Of a stretch of 14,701 bases of DNA, positions 6,468-13,712 are shown one piece after another. Under the pieces are notes generated by a model that was given only the letters and a program-made list of their open reading frames with translations, was not told where the DNA came from and did not search any database. The translations under genes and the position numbers were made by a program. The DNA comes from Rhizobiaceae bacterium. Lineage in GTDB: Bacteria; Pseudomonadota; Alphaproteobacteria; Rhizobiales; Rhizobiaceae. How positions within the stretch are numbered: the first letter of the stretch is position 1; every line of letters begins with the position of its first letter. The stretch lies in NCBI GenBank assembly GCA_028865845.1, contig JAGWJK010000019.1:1-14701 (forward strand), written 5' to 3'.

Positions 6468-8468
6468 TCAGGCCTCCTTGCGGGTCAAAAGCCAGATGAG
6501 ATAGGGGCCGCCGATCAGTGCGGCGAAAAGGCCGACCGGCATCTGATAGGGATAGATCACGACGCGCGACAGCCAATCGGCAACGAGGAGAACGAGGCCG
6601 CCGAGCAGCAGTGTCGCCGCAAGCTGATGCTGCACCCGCTGAAAGCCGAGCAGGCGGGCGAGATGCGGCGCGATCAAGCCCGTGAGGCTGAGCGGTCCCA
6701 CCAGAAAGGAGGGGATCGCCGTCAGCAGCGCCGCGAGAATGGCAAGGACAAAGCGAGTTCCTTTGACCGAGAGCCCGATACCCCGCCCAGCCTCACCGCC
6801 AAGTGGCAGGATGGCGAGCCAACGGGCGAGAAATGGCAGCGGCGCGATCAGCACGATGGCAGAAAGGATCGCCGTCCAGGCTTCGAATGGTCCGGCCCGG
6901 TCTGTCGAGCCGGAAATCCAGGTGAGAAGCAGGTAGCCGCGCATGTCGCCGCGTGCGAGTACGACGGTGACGATCGCCATCGACAAGGCGCCCATGGCAA
7001 CGCCGGCAAGCAACAGCCGCTCCGGACCGAAGCCGCTGCGGGCGGTGATCGCGAGCATGATGAGGAAACTCACCAATGCCCCAAGCGCCATGGCGGTCAG
7101 CATGATCGGCGGCGAGGGAAAGGCGAACAGGAAGAGGGCCGCGGTCAATCCCGCGCCGCTGCCGGCACTGACGCCGAGAACTTCGGGACTTGCGAGCGAA
7201 TTGCCGGTCAACCGCTGCATGATGAAGCCGGCTGCCGCGAGCATGCTGCCGGCAGCAGCGGCAACGACGGTGCGCGGCAGGCGAAACGGCAGGAGATCGT
7301 TGAAAAGCGTGCCGGTCGCCATCTGCCAGCCCTCGGAACTGCGGCCGACGACCAGCGTGAAAATCAAAAGGATCAGAGCTGCACTCGTCAAAAGCAGAAG
7401 TGCCCGGCCTGGTGCCTCAAGAGTTCGGAGCGGCGAGGCCATTCCCTGGCTGCGCACCGCATTGGCGGAATGCAGCCGCGGCAGCAGAAACAACAGCAGC
7501 GGACCGCCGAAGAGGGCGGTTGCAGCACCCGTCGGGGCGAGATCGGCAAATCCGCTCGACAATAGCTGGACGATGCAGTCGGTGAGAAAGAGCAGGCCGG
7601 CGCCGGCGAAAGGGGCGGCGACAAGCAATTGGCCGGTGCGGCGTGCGCCCGCCAGCCGCGCAATGGTCGGCGCGGCAAAACCGAGGAAGCCGATGATGCC
7701 GACTTCGGCCGTCACCGACGCCGAAAGCCATACTGCGAGTGCGAGGATCGCAAAACGGGTGGCATGCAACGAAAGGCCGAGGCTTTTGGCGCCGCCATCG
7801 TCAAGCTCCATGACGCTCAAGGGCCGAAGGAGAAGCGCTGAAACGGCAAAACCGATCACCAATCGGGGCGCAAGCGCGATGACCGCGTCCCAGTTCTGCT
7901 GGTTCAGCGCGCCGGCACCCCAGATGTAGATCGACATGGCATATTCGCCGCGGGCAAGGACGACCGCGACGCTAAGGGCGGAGGCGACCAGCGTCACCAT
8001 CATGCCGGAGAGCGCCACAGTACCGGGATCGAGGCCGCGCCGCCAGCTCAAAGCCACCACCAGCGCCACGGCGATCAGCCCGCCGGCAAAGGCGACCAAT
8101 TCGCGCGGCAGGCCGAGAAGCGCTGGGAAAAAGCCGATTGCGATCGTCATCGCCAGTTCGGCGCCGGCAGCGATGCCGAGTGTCGAGGCATCGGCAATCG
8201 GATTGCGCAGGACGCGTTGCAGCAACGCACCCGAAAGGCCGAGAGCCGCTCCGGCAATCAGCGCTATGACGCCGCGCGGCAACGTGCCGTCCCAAAGCAG
8301 GATATGGTCGAGATGCGCCGCGTCCTGGGTATTGCCCGGAAGTTTCGGCCGAAATGCGATGACGGCGGCAAAAGCGAGTACACAAAGCAGCGCCAGCAAT
8401 CCGCCGGCGAAAGTTAGTGGCCTCGGCTTCCTGTCGAGCCCGGCGCTGCGGCTAACCGTTCCATGCAT
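6468..8468 (-). CDS. fhuB: Ferric-hydroxamate ABC transporter permease, double-length
   Basis: The inner-membrane permease (666 aa, close to the about 660 of E. coli FhuB) consists of two FecCD-type halves fused in one chain, roughly residues 1-335 and 350-666. Each half repeats the family blocks. The first is GAALGLSGALLQRVLRNPIA (73-92), matched by GSMLAAAGFIMQRLTGNSLA (407-426). The ATPase-coupling loop near AKSLGLSLHATRF (227-239) is matched by GRGIGLSVKGTRF (561-573). GFLGFAAPTIARL (260-272) is matched by LTGLIAPHLARLL (595-607). About 20 membrane helices are expected. The open frame continues upstream to 8861, but that part is basic, non-hydrophobic and is the antisense-frame shadow of fhuD. 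The true start is the ATG at 8468, with GGGAGGG seven bases upstream. It overlaps the end of fhuD by 17 bp, suggesting coupled translation, and its stop is one base from the next start. Confidence 0.95.
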   Translation of the reverse strand: MHGTVSRSAGLDRKPRPLTFAGGLLALLCVLAFAAVIAFRPKLPGNTQDAAHLDHILLWDGTLPRGVIALIAGAALGLSGALLQRVLRNPIADASTLGIAAGAELAMTIAIGFFPALLGLPRELVAFAGGLIAVALVVALSWRRGLDPGTVALSGMMVTLVASALSVAVVLARGEYAMSIYIWGAGALNQQNWDAVIALAPRLVIGFAVSALLLRPLSVMELDDGGAKSLGLSLHATRFAILALAVWLSASVTAEVGIIGFLGFAAPTIARLAGARRTGQLLVAAPFAGAGLLFLTDCIVQLLSSGFADLAPTGAATALFGGPLLLFLLPRLHSANAVRSQGMASPLRTLEAPGRALLLLTSAALILLIFTLVVGRSSEGWQMATGTLFNDLLPFRLPRTVVAAAAGSMLAAAGFIMQRLTGNSLASPEVLGVSAGSGAGLTAALFLFAFPSPPIMLTAMALGALVSFLIMLAITARSGFGPERLLLAGVAMGALSMAIVTVVLARGDMRGYLLLTWISGSTDRAGPFEAWTAILSAIVLIAPLPFLARWLAILPLGGEAGRGIGLSVKGTRFVLAILAALLTAIPSFLVGPLSLTGLIAPHLARLLGFQRVQHQLAATLLLGGLVLLVADWLSRVVIYPYQMPVGLFAALIGGPYLIWLLTRKEA

Positions 8469-9345
8469 GCGTGAGCCCTCCCGCCAGGAGATTGGCGAAA
8501 CGCATGGCGGCCGGCAGCGCGCCATAAGGATTGATCGAGCCAAGCAACAACACGCGCCCGTCACGCACCGGTGGCAGCGCATTCCAGAATGCGCTTGCCT
8601 GCAATTGCGCATAGGCATCGGCCGGATGCGGCGGAATGAGCACGATCCAGGCATCCGGCATGCTCGCCAAGCGTTCGATCCCGACCGGCGCCGTCGCCGA
8701 ATAGCTGGTAACATCGGGCCACGCGTTGACGAGGCCGGTTCTCGCCAGGACCTCTCCGAACATGCTGTCGGAGCCAAAGACCCGGAAATGCCTGGAATCG
8801 CCGAGATTGATCGGGAGGATTGGGCGGTGGTCGCCCTTGGCGAATTGCTGCCGATAGACATCTAGCTTTTCGCGCAGCCCGTCCACCAAGTCGCGAGCCG
8901 AGGCAAGCGCCAGGCGCTCGCCGATCGCCAGCGTCATCTGCTCGGAAAGCTGGTAAGGGCTCTCGCCGGGTTTGTAGACCGCGCGGCTTTCCACCGGCGC
9001 GATCAGGCGCATGCGATCATCGGCCCACGCGTAGAAGTTGGAATTGAAGATCACGTCGGGTTTCGCGTCCCGCAAGACCTCGAAATTGGGCGTACCGCGC
9101 AGGCCGACGTCGGCAACGGTGGCCGGGACCTGCGGCGTGATCGCCACCTCGCGAAATTGCAGGAGCTCGGGTGCTGCGACGACATTGGCGCCGATTGCAA
9201 GCAGGGTCTCGAGGAGCGCCCAGTCGAGCGTCGCGACGCGTGGGCCTTCCGCGGCTTCCGCCACGCCCATGCCGCCAAGCGCTGCCGCCGCCGTCAGCGT
9301 CAGAAAATGCCTGCGGGAGAGGGCGCTTCGCATTGCCGGGATCAT
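8452..9345 (-). CDS. fhuD: Ferric-hydroxamate periplasmic binding protein, Tat-type signal
   Basis: The periplasmic protein (297 aa, E. coli FhuD has 296) captures the ferric hydroxamate siderophore and delivers it to FhuB. The N-terminus MIPAMRSALSRRHFLTLTAA carries a twin-arginine motif (SRRHFLT, 10-16) followed by a hydrophobic stretch, with likely cleavage around Ala31. The mature part fits the helix-backbone TroA-like fold: VATLDWALLETLLAIGANVVA near 37-57, PDVIFNSNFYAW in the first lobe and the C-terminal INPYGALPAAMRFANLL. The frame is open further upstream (to 9498), but only as antisense or overlap with fhuC. The ATG at 9345 overlaps the fhuC stop as ATGA and gives the expected length. 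No good Shine-Dalgarno is seen there, so translation probably depends on coupling to fhuC. A second ATG four codons in (9333) is an alternative. It is the third cistron of the unit. Confidence 0.93.
   Translation of the reverse strand: MIPAMRSALSRRHFLTLTAAAALGGMGVAEAAEGPRVATLDWALLETLLAIGANVVAAPELLQFREVAITPQVPATVADVGLRGTPNFEVLRDAKPDVIFNSNFYAWADDRMRLIAPVESRAVYKPGESPYQLSEQMTLAIGERLALASARDLVDGLREKLDVYRQQFAKGDHRPILPINLGDSRHFRVFGSDSMFGEVLARTGLVNAWPDVTSYSATAPVGIERLASMPDAWIVLIPPHPADAYAQLQASAFWNALPPVRDGRVLLLGSINPYGALPAAMRFANLLAGGLTHAWNG
8476..8482 (-). promoter_or_regulatory. Shine-Dalgarno that decides the fhuB start
   Basis: GGGAGGG on the minus strand lies seven bases before the ATG at 8468, inside the 3' end of fhuD. 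It supports the 666-residue reading of fhuB rather than the longer open frame. Confidence 0.65.
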
Positions 9346-10127
9346 AGGAGATAGCTGACCGGTTCGTTGCGGACGGGATGGGAGAAGACGCCCATGCCGA
9401 CGCCGAAAATCTGCAGCAGACGATCCGCGGTCATGATCTCTTCCGGCTCGCCCTCGGCGGTGATAGTGCCCTGGTTCAGTGCGATGATGTGGTCGCAATA
9501 GCGTGAGGCGAGGTTGACGTCGTGCAGCACGACGACGACCGTCAGGCCGCGCTCGTGGCTCAGCGACTGCACCAGCGACAGGACGGATGCCTGGTGCGAA
9601 AGATCGAGCGCTGATGTCGGCTCGTCGAGCAGAAGGCAGCTGGCGTTCTGCGCCAACATCATAGCGATCCAGGCGCGCTGACGTTCGCCGCCCGACATGC
9701 TGGCGACGTTGCGGTCAGCGAAATTCTCCAGATCCGTACGCGCGATCGCCTCTTCGACGAGGGCACGATCGTCGTTGGTGAAGCGGCCGAGGGTACCGTG
9801 CCAGGGGAAGCGGCCAAGCGCCACCAACTCGCGAACGGTCATGCCATCGGTGGGCGGCGTGAATTGCGGCATGTAGGCGACGTTGCGTGCGAAGGCCCGG
9901 TTGGCCCATTGCGAAAGCGGTTTGTCTTCAAAGCGGACGACGCCGGAGGCCGGCTCTATCTGCCGCGCGATGATCTTCAACAGTGTCGACTTGCCGGAAC
10001 CGTTCGGCCCGACAAGGCCGTAGATCCGTCCCGCTGCGAGCGTCAGGTCGATGCCGCAAAGAATGCGCTTCGAGCCGACGGAATATTGGATGTCCGAAAG
10101 TTCGATGAGATGCGTGGACACGGTCAA
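9342..10127 (-). CDS. fhuC: Ferric-hydroxamate ABC transporter ATP-binding protein
   Basis: The 261-residue cytoplasmic ATPase powers the FhuB permease. All ABC motifs are present: Walker A GPNGSGKST (40-48), Q-loop Gln88 in YMPQF, signature MSGGERQR (144-151), Walker B CLLLDEP (164-170), D-loop SALD (172-175) and H-loop His202 in LHDVN. The region around RFPWHG (106-111) is characteristic of iron-siderophore FecE/FhuC ATPases. The start is not an ATG. A TTG at 10127 lies only three bases from AGAAGG (10136-10131), whereas a GTG at 10121 lies nine bases from it, so the protein may begin two codons later. The gene follows the receptor gene after 99 bp that contain a strong hairpin, and its TGA overlaps the fhuD ATG. 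Confidence 0.95.
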   Translation of the reverse strand: MTVSTHLIELSDIQYSVGSKRILCGIDLTLAAGRIYGLVGPNGSGKSTLLKIIARQIEPASGVVRFEDKPLSQWANRAFARNVAYMPQFTPPTDGMTVRELVALGRFPWHGTLGRFTNDDRALVEEAIARTDLENFADRNVASMSGGERQRAWIAMMLAQNASCLLLDEPTSALDLSHQASVLSLVQSLSHERGLTVVVVLHDVNLASRYCDHIIALNQGTITAEGEPEEIMTADRLLQIFGVGMGVFSHPVRNEPVSYLL

Positions 10128-10155
10128 TTGCCTTCTGGACTGCTTTCAACGGGTT

Positions 10156-10181
10156 CGGGAGAGGTTAATCCGCCTCTCCCG
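10156..10181 (-). promoter_or_regulatory. Strong hairpin between receptor gene and fhuC
   Basis: CGGGAGAGG (10156-10164) is perfectly complementary to CCTCTCCCG (10173-10181) around an 8-base loop. It is the main structure in the 99-bp gap between the receptor stop and the fhuC start. Neither side carries a U-run, so it is not a standard intrinsic terminator. A partial terminator or an RNA-stabilising hairpin that lets the receptor be made in excess over the transporter is plausible. The structure is seen; the function is inferred. Confidence 0.55.
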
Positions 10182-10226
10182 TTCCTTTGTCACATTGTCG
10201 AATAAAAGGATACTTTTTTTCTCAAC

Positions 10227-12437
10227 TTACCATTTCTTGCTGAGCTTGAAGGTGATGGTGCGGGCATCGCCGTAGCCGCAGACGTTCACGCCACCGCAAC
10301 CCGCGACATATTCCTTGTCGAAAATGTTGGCGACGTTGACGGAGGCACCCCAGCCCTTCTTCTCGTAGCGGATCGCCGCGTCGAACAGGGTAGCGGAAGG
10401 AACGCGCAAGGTGTTGGCCTCGTCGGCCCAGGACTTGCCCTGATAACGCACGCCACCGCCGATGCTGAGGCCTTCGAGCGGGCCGTCGACCACCTTGTAG
10501 TCGAGCCACAGCGACGCCGTGGAGTTCGGAACCAGGTAGGGCGAATTGCCGATAACCGTCGGGTCGAGATCCTTGGTGATGTCGAGATCGGTGTAGGAAT
10601 AGGAGCCGAGCAGCTTCCAGTTCTGGTTGAGATTGACCTTGCCTTCAAGTTCGACGCCACGCGAACGCACTTCGCCGATCTGGCGCTGCAGGAAGGTGAC
10701 CGGGTCGGTCAGGGCCATATTCTTGCGGTTGATCTGGAAGACGGAGGCGGTGAACAGGCCGTCGATGAAATCAGGCTCGTACTTGACGCCGGCTTCATAT
10801 TGCTCGCCTTGCTCGGGAACGAGACCGCCACCGGTGACGCTGGTGCCGACGATCGGATTGAAGAAGGTACCGGCGCTGATATAGGGGGTAATGCCGTTGG
10901 AGAACTCGTAGGCAAGACCCGCGCGGCCGCTCGCCGCTTTGTCGTTGGTGCTGTAGGTCGTACCGACCTTGGCGTCGGAATTGATGTCGACGAAGTCGTA
11001 GCGGCCGTTGAGGGTGACGAGCCAGCCACCGCCGAAACGCATCTGATCCTGGGTATAGACGCCGAGCTGCTGCTGGGTCAGGACCTGATCGAGATAGACG
11101 AAGTTGGCGCCTTGCGGCGTTCCGTAAACCGGATTGGTGGCGCTGATCGGGTTCGAGCCGCAGCATGCCTGGACGTTGTCGAGCCTGTAGATCGAGTAAT
11201 CGGAGCCGACCATGAAGTTGTGGCTGATCGGGCCGGTATCGAATTCGTTCTGCAGGCGATTGTCGGTCGAGAAGGTGTCGACCTTCGAGTGCTCGGTAAA
11301 GCCGATGCGGTCGAGCAGGAAGTCCGGATCGTCATAGGACGGATCAAGCGGATTTCCGTTCTCGTAGCCGTTGAGATAGGGGCCTTCCTCACGCTTGTAG
11401 AGATGGCCGTAGCGGGAGTCCGAGGTGAATTTCCAGCCGTTTTCCAGCTGGTCCTCGAAGGAGTAGCCGAGCATCTGCTGGGCGTATTTCTCGTTGTCGA
11501 TATCAGGCTCGCCGTAGAAGGCCTTGCGGTCGATCTTGCCGAACGGCGCGTTGACGACCGTGCCGACGTAAGGGAAGAAGCCGTTGCCGGTGTGAACCTC
11601 GTCGAGACCGCTCAGATAGCCGTAAACCGTCAGCTTGGTGGTGTCGTCGCGGGCGATCGTCAGCTGCGGCATGATGAAGCCGCGCAGATCATGGGTGAAA
11701 TCGCTGTAGTTGTCGCCACCTGCGACCTTGCCGGTCAGGCGATAGCTGTAGACGCCGTCGGCGCTGAGCTTGTCGGAAAAGTCAAAGCCGGCAAAGGCAT
11801 TGCCGAACGTATTGATGCCGATTTCGGTGTAGTAGGAGGGCTCGTCTGTCGGCTGCTTGCGCACCATGTTGACGAGGCCGCCCGGATTGGAGCCGCCATA
11901 GGTCACGGAAGACGGCCCTTTCAGAACTTCCACGCGCTCGAGCGCGAAGGGGTCGATCTGGAAGCCGCCGAAGCCGTAGCTGTAAAGGGTCAGGTTGTCG
12001 AGGAAGACGCCGGTCTGCGTGGCATTGAAGCCTCTGATGTAGAACCAGTCGGTGTCGCCGTCATTGCCGAAGGGCTGCGTGGTGACGCCCGGCGTATAGC
12101 GCAGCACTTCGTCGACCTTGTTGGTGATGCCACGGTCGCTCATTTCCTGCTGGCCAATGACGGATACCGATTGCGGCAGGTCCTTGATCGGAATGTCGGC
12201 CTTCGAGCCCGCCGTCGTCTTCTTCGCGACATAGCCGTTGACCGGCGCGGTGCCATTGGCCTCCCGGGTCGTGTCGCCTTGTCCGGCCTGCCCGGCCTGG
12301 GCACCCTGGATCACCACCGGCTTCAGCTCGGTCGGCTGTTCCTGCGCCATGACGGATGAGGCCAGTGCGATTGCCGCAACGGCAACGCTCGCCCCCAACA
12401 AAGTACGGAAATGGATATTCTTCTTGTGTGTATTCAT
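10227..12437 (-). CDS. fhuA: TonB-dependent ferric-siderophore (hydroxamate-type) outer-membrane receptor
   Basis: The 736-residue product is an outer-membrane gated porin that imports a ferric siderophore with energy from TonB-ExbBD. Residues 1-31 form a signal peptide, with a basic start, the hydrophobic LLGASVAVAAIALASSV and cleavage after AQ or MA. A TonB-box-like ELKPVVIQG is at 37-45. The plug covers about 75-200: IPIKDLPQSVSVIGQQEM (82-99), DEVLRYTPGV (109-118), YIRGFN (133-138), and ALERVEVLKGPSSVTYG followed by GGSNPGGLVNMVRKQP (about 165-196). The rest is barrel and ends in the classical C-terminal strand ITFKLSKKW. Cys425-Cys426 and Cys714/Cys720 lie in the barrel part and may form extracellular-loop disulfides. 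Location next to fhuCDB makes a hydroxamate ligand likely (for example ferrichrome or the rhizobial vicibactin), but the ligand is not proven; a FoxA-like specificity is possible. A RirA-type operator lies 71 bp upstream, and an araC-type gene precedes it. The reading frame is intact. Confidence 0.93.
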   Translation of the reverse strand: MNTHKKNIHFRTLLGASVAVAAIALASSVMAQEQPTELKPVVIQGAQAGQAGQGDTTREANGTAPVNGYVAKKTTAGSKADIPIKDLPQSVSVIGQQEMSDRGITNKVDEVLRYTPGVTTQPFGNDGDTDWFYIRGFNATQTGVFLDNLTLYSYGFGGFQIDPFALERVEVLKGPSSVTYGGSNPGGLVNMVRKQPTDEPSYYTEIGINTFGNAFAGFDFSDKLSADGVYSYRLTGKVAGGDNYSDFTHDLRGFIMPQLTIARDDTTKLTVYGYLSGLDEVHTGNGFFPYVGTVVNAPFGKIDRKAFYGEPDIDNEKYAQQMLGYSFEDQLENGWKFTSDSRYGHLYKREEGPYLNGYENGNPLDPSYDDPDFLLDRIGFTEHSKVDTFSTDNRLQNEFDTGPISHNFMVGSDYSIYRLDNVQACCGSNPISATNPVYGTPQGANFVYLDQVLTQQQLGVYTQDQMRFGGGWLVTLNGRYDFVDINSDAKVGTTYSTNDKAASGRAGLAYEFSNGITPYISAGTFFNPIVGTSVTGGGLVPEQGEQYEAGVKYEPDFIDGLFTASVFQINRKNMALTDPVTFLQRQIGEVRSRGVELEGKVNLNQNWKLLGSYSYTDLDITKDLDPTVIGNSPYLVPNSTASLWLDYKVVDGPLEGLSIGGGVRYQGKSWADEANTLRVPSATLFDAAIRYEKKGWGASVNVANIFDKEYVAGCGGVNVCGYGDARTITFKLSKKW

Positions 12438-12507
12438 GTCAGTCGTTGACCCCAGCTCGTGACGGCCGATTTTCAGTCCCGCAGAGGGTTTAATCGGTCG
12501 CGATAAG

Positions 12508-12524
12508 ATGAGTTGTTAACTCAT
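12508..12524. promoter_or_regulatory. RirA-type iron-responsive operator (IRO box) upstream of the receptor gene
   Basis: ATGAGTT and AACTCAT form a perfect 7-bp inverted repeat around GTT, and the core is TGA-N9-TCA (12509-12523). That core is the iron-responsive operator described for RirA in Rhizobium. Two further A/T pairs lie symmetrically outside the arms. It sits 71 bases upstream of the receptor start codon, where it could overlap the promoter. RirA would repress here in iron-replete cells. The TGA-N9-TCA core alone occurs by chance in several places per 15 kb; the extended symmetry and the location make this copy convincing. Confidence 0.7.
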
Positions 12525-12572
12525 ATTTAAAGGGTCGGCTTGTTTCGAATTCGGGAAATAGAACGTTTTTGG

Positions 12573-12599
12573 GCAATTTTTCGTAATTGCAACAATTGC
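12573..12599. promoter_or_regulatory. AATTGC repeat cluster between araC-type gene and receptor gene
   Basis: GCAATT (12573-12578) and AATTGC (12585-12590) form a perfect inverted repeat. A second AATTGC follows at 12594-12599. The cluster lies just after the araC-type stop and about 50-90 bases beyond the IRO box as seen from the receptor. AraC-family activators typically bind repeated half-sites at such distances, so this is a candidate site; it could also be a weak terminator for the regulator gene, although no U-run follows. Confidence 0.35.
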
Positions 12600-12615
12600 T
12601 CGGCAGGTGTGTCTT

Positions 12616-13500
12616 TCAGGCCAATTGGCTTTTCTTCCAGCTCGCCGGCGTGGCGCCGACATTCTTTCGAAATACGCGGGTGAAATGGGCCTGGTCGGAA
12701 AAACCGGTCTCGACCGCAACGCTAGTCAGCGGCGTATTGTTTTTCAAAAGCAGTTGCTTGGCTCGCTCCAGACGCGCCTGCGTCTGCCATTGATGCGGCG
12801 GCAGGCCGGTGGATGCCTTGAAGGCGTGGCTGAAGTGGGATTGCGACAGGCCGGTCAGCGACGCGAGCTCTTCGAGCCTGATGTTGCGAAGGCAATTTTC
12901 TTCAATGAAGTCGGTTGCACGGCGCAGCTGCCAACTGGCGAGTTTGCCGCGCTTGCGCGGTGCCGAGCGCGGCAGGTTGAGCACGCTGATCAATAAAGAC
13001 AGGGCAAGGCCATCGCCGTAGAGATCGTGAAGCGGCTCCGGGTTCTCGCATTCGGCCGCGATCAGCTCGGCAATCGCCATCAGTCGCGGATCGGAGAAGA
13101 ATAGGCGCGGATTGTCGAGTTGGGCGGGATCGAGCTCTTCCATCAGCCGCCGGCTGATCGTCTCGGCATTGAAGTGGATATCGAGGTGACGCACGAAATC
13201 GATGTTGACGAGATCGGCCCACAGCTCGACGCCGGCCGGGATATAGGAAATCTTCTGGCGTTCGCGATCCTGCACCAGGCTTTTGGCACGCGGCGAGAGC
13301 CTGACGGTGCTGCGGCCAGGCCCGCGCGAGTCGAGCAGGATGAACAGGCGAGGGTCGCTGGCGACGTAGTAGCCGCCGGCATGGGCCGCACAGTTCACGT
13401 TCCAGACATCGGCGACGATGCCGTTCCATTGCCGCCTGTGAACGCCGTCGATAACGGAGAATCCACCGATCTTGTTCTGCATGCGCGGCTGAAATGCCAT
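12616..13500 (-). CDS. AraC-family transcriptional regulator, probable activator of the siderophore receptor
   Basis: The 294-residue protein has an N-terminal sensing region (about 1-180) without a recognised fold and a C-terminal AraC/XylS double helix-turn-helix (about 190-290). The latter shows ATDFIEENCLRNIRLEELA, the first recognition helix region SLTGLSQSHFSHAFKASTG, the linker helix WQTQARLERAKQLL, and the second helix block VAVETGFSDQAHFTRVFRKNVGATPASWKK. Local activators of this family (PchR, YbtA, RhrA types) commonly switch on siderophore receptor genes when the siderophore is present. Placement directly upstream of the receptor on the same strand supports such a role, though the ligand is unknown. 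The frame stays open to a TTG at 13524, but GGAG abuts that codon. The ATG at 13500 has GGGA seven bases upstream and is preferred. The regulator is divergent from htpG. It shares the octamer AATTGCAA upstream (13591-13598) and downstream (12585-12592) of itself. Confidence 0.9.
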   Translation of the reverse strand: MAFQPRMQNKIGGFSVIDGVHRRQWNGIVADVWNVNCAAHAGGYYVASDPRLFILLDSRGPGRSTVRLSPRAKSLVQDRERQKISYIPAGVELWADLVNIDFVRHLDIHFNAETISRRLMEELDPAQLDNPRLFFSDPRLMAIAELIAAECENPEPLHDLYGDGLALSLLISVLNLPRSAPRKRGKLASWQLRRATDFIEENCLRNIRLEELASLTGLSQSHFSHAFKASTGLPPHQWQTQARLERAKQLLLKNNTPLTSVAVETGFSDQAHFTRVFRKNVGATPASWKKSQLA

Positions 13501-13571
13501 GTCGACGTCCCACTGCTGCCGCAACTCCGCTTGCGGGGGATGGAAGAAACCTTCGTAAAAAACTCATGTTT

Positions 13572-13577
13572 GTTATA
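13572..13577 (-). promoter_or_regulatory. Possible -10 element of the araC-type gene
   Basis: TATAAC on the minus strand matches the -10 consensus in five of six positions. It lies about 70 bases before the chosen start codon. The best -35 candidate, TTGCAA (13598-13593), is 15 bases upstream, slightly short of the usual 16-18, and lies within the AATTGCAA motif. The call is weak. Confidence 0.3.
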
Positions 13578-13644
13578 TCAGCAGAGTTTCAATTGCAATC
13601 CGTTAGAATGATGCGCAGGGAATTCCCCAAGTTTCGATTGCGCT

Positions 13645-13650
13645 CTTGAA
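13645..13650 (+). promoter_or_regulatory. Possible heat-shock (RpoH-type) -35 element of htpG
   Basis: CTTGAA matches the -35 core used by RpoH in proteobacteria and lies 62 bases before the htpG start codon. The sequence 17-19 bases further on (around CCACCTG) fits the -10 consensus poorly, so the promoter call is tentative. htpG is a well-known RpoH target in other bacteria. Confidence 0.3.
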
Positions 13651-13712
13651 TTTTTTCCCGCTGTTTGCCACCTGATCGACGCAATTTCTACTTTTCGGGA
13701 GATCCACCTGAC

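Noticed and set aside
6420..7565. 381-codon plus-strand open frame opposite fhuB
   Set aside because: The translation is strongly charged and repetitive, as expected for the reverse complement of a membrane-protein gene.
8469..8861. N-terminal extension of the fhuB open frame to 8861
   Set aside because: The extra 131 codons are the alternative frame of fhuD, rich in Arg and Ser without hydrophobic segments. The ATG at 8468 has a good Shine-Dalgarno and gives the normal FhuB length.
10204..10217. AAAAG-GATA-CTTTT mini-hairpin just after the receptor stop, with a poly-T run on the plus strand
   Set aside because: The stem has five mostly A-T pairs and the T-run lies on the wrong strand for the receptor transcript, so it is not a credible terminator.
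10800..12359. 519-codon open frame on the plus strand opposite the receptor gene
   Set aside because: It is exactly antisense to a receptor with complete family motifs, its translation is low-complexity Val/Ala/Glu-rich with no recognisable domain, and such antisense frames are common in high-GC DNA.
13560..13589. AAACTC ... GAGTTT inverted repeat upstream of the araC-type gene
   Set aside because: Arms of six bases with an 18-base spacer are expected by chance, and it does not match the TGA-N9-TCA pattern.
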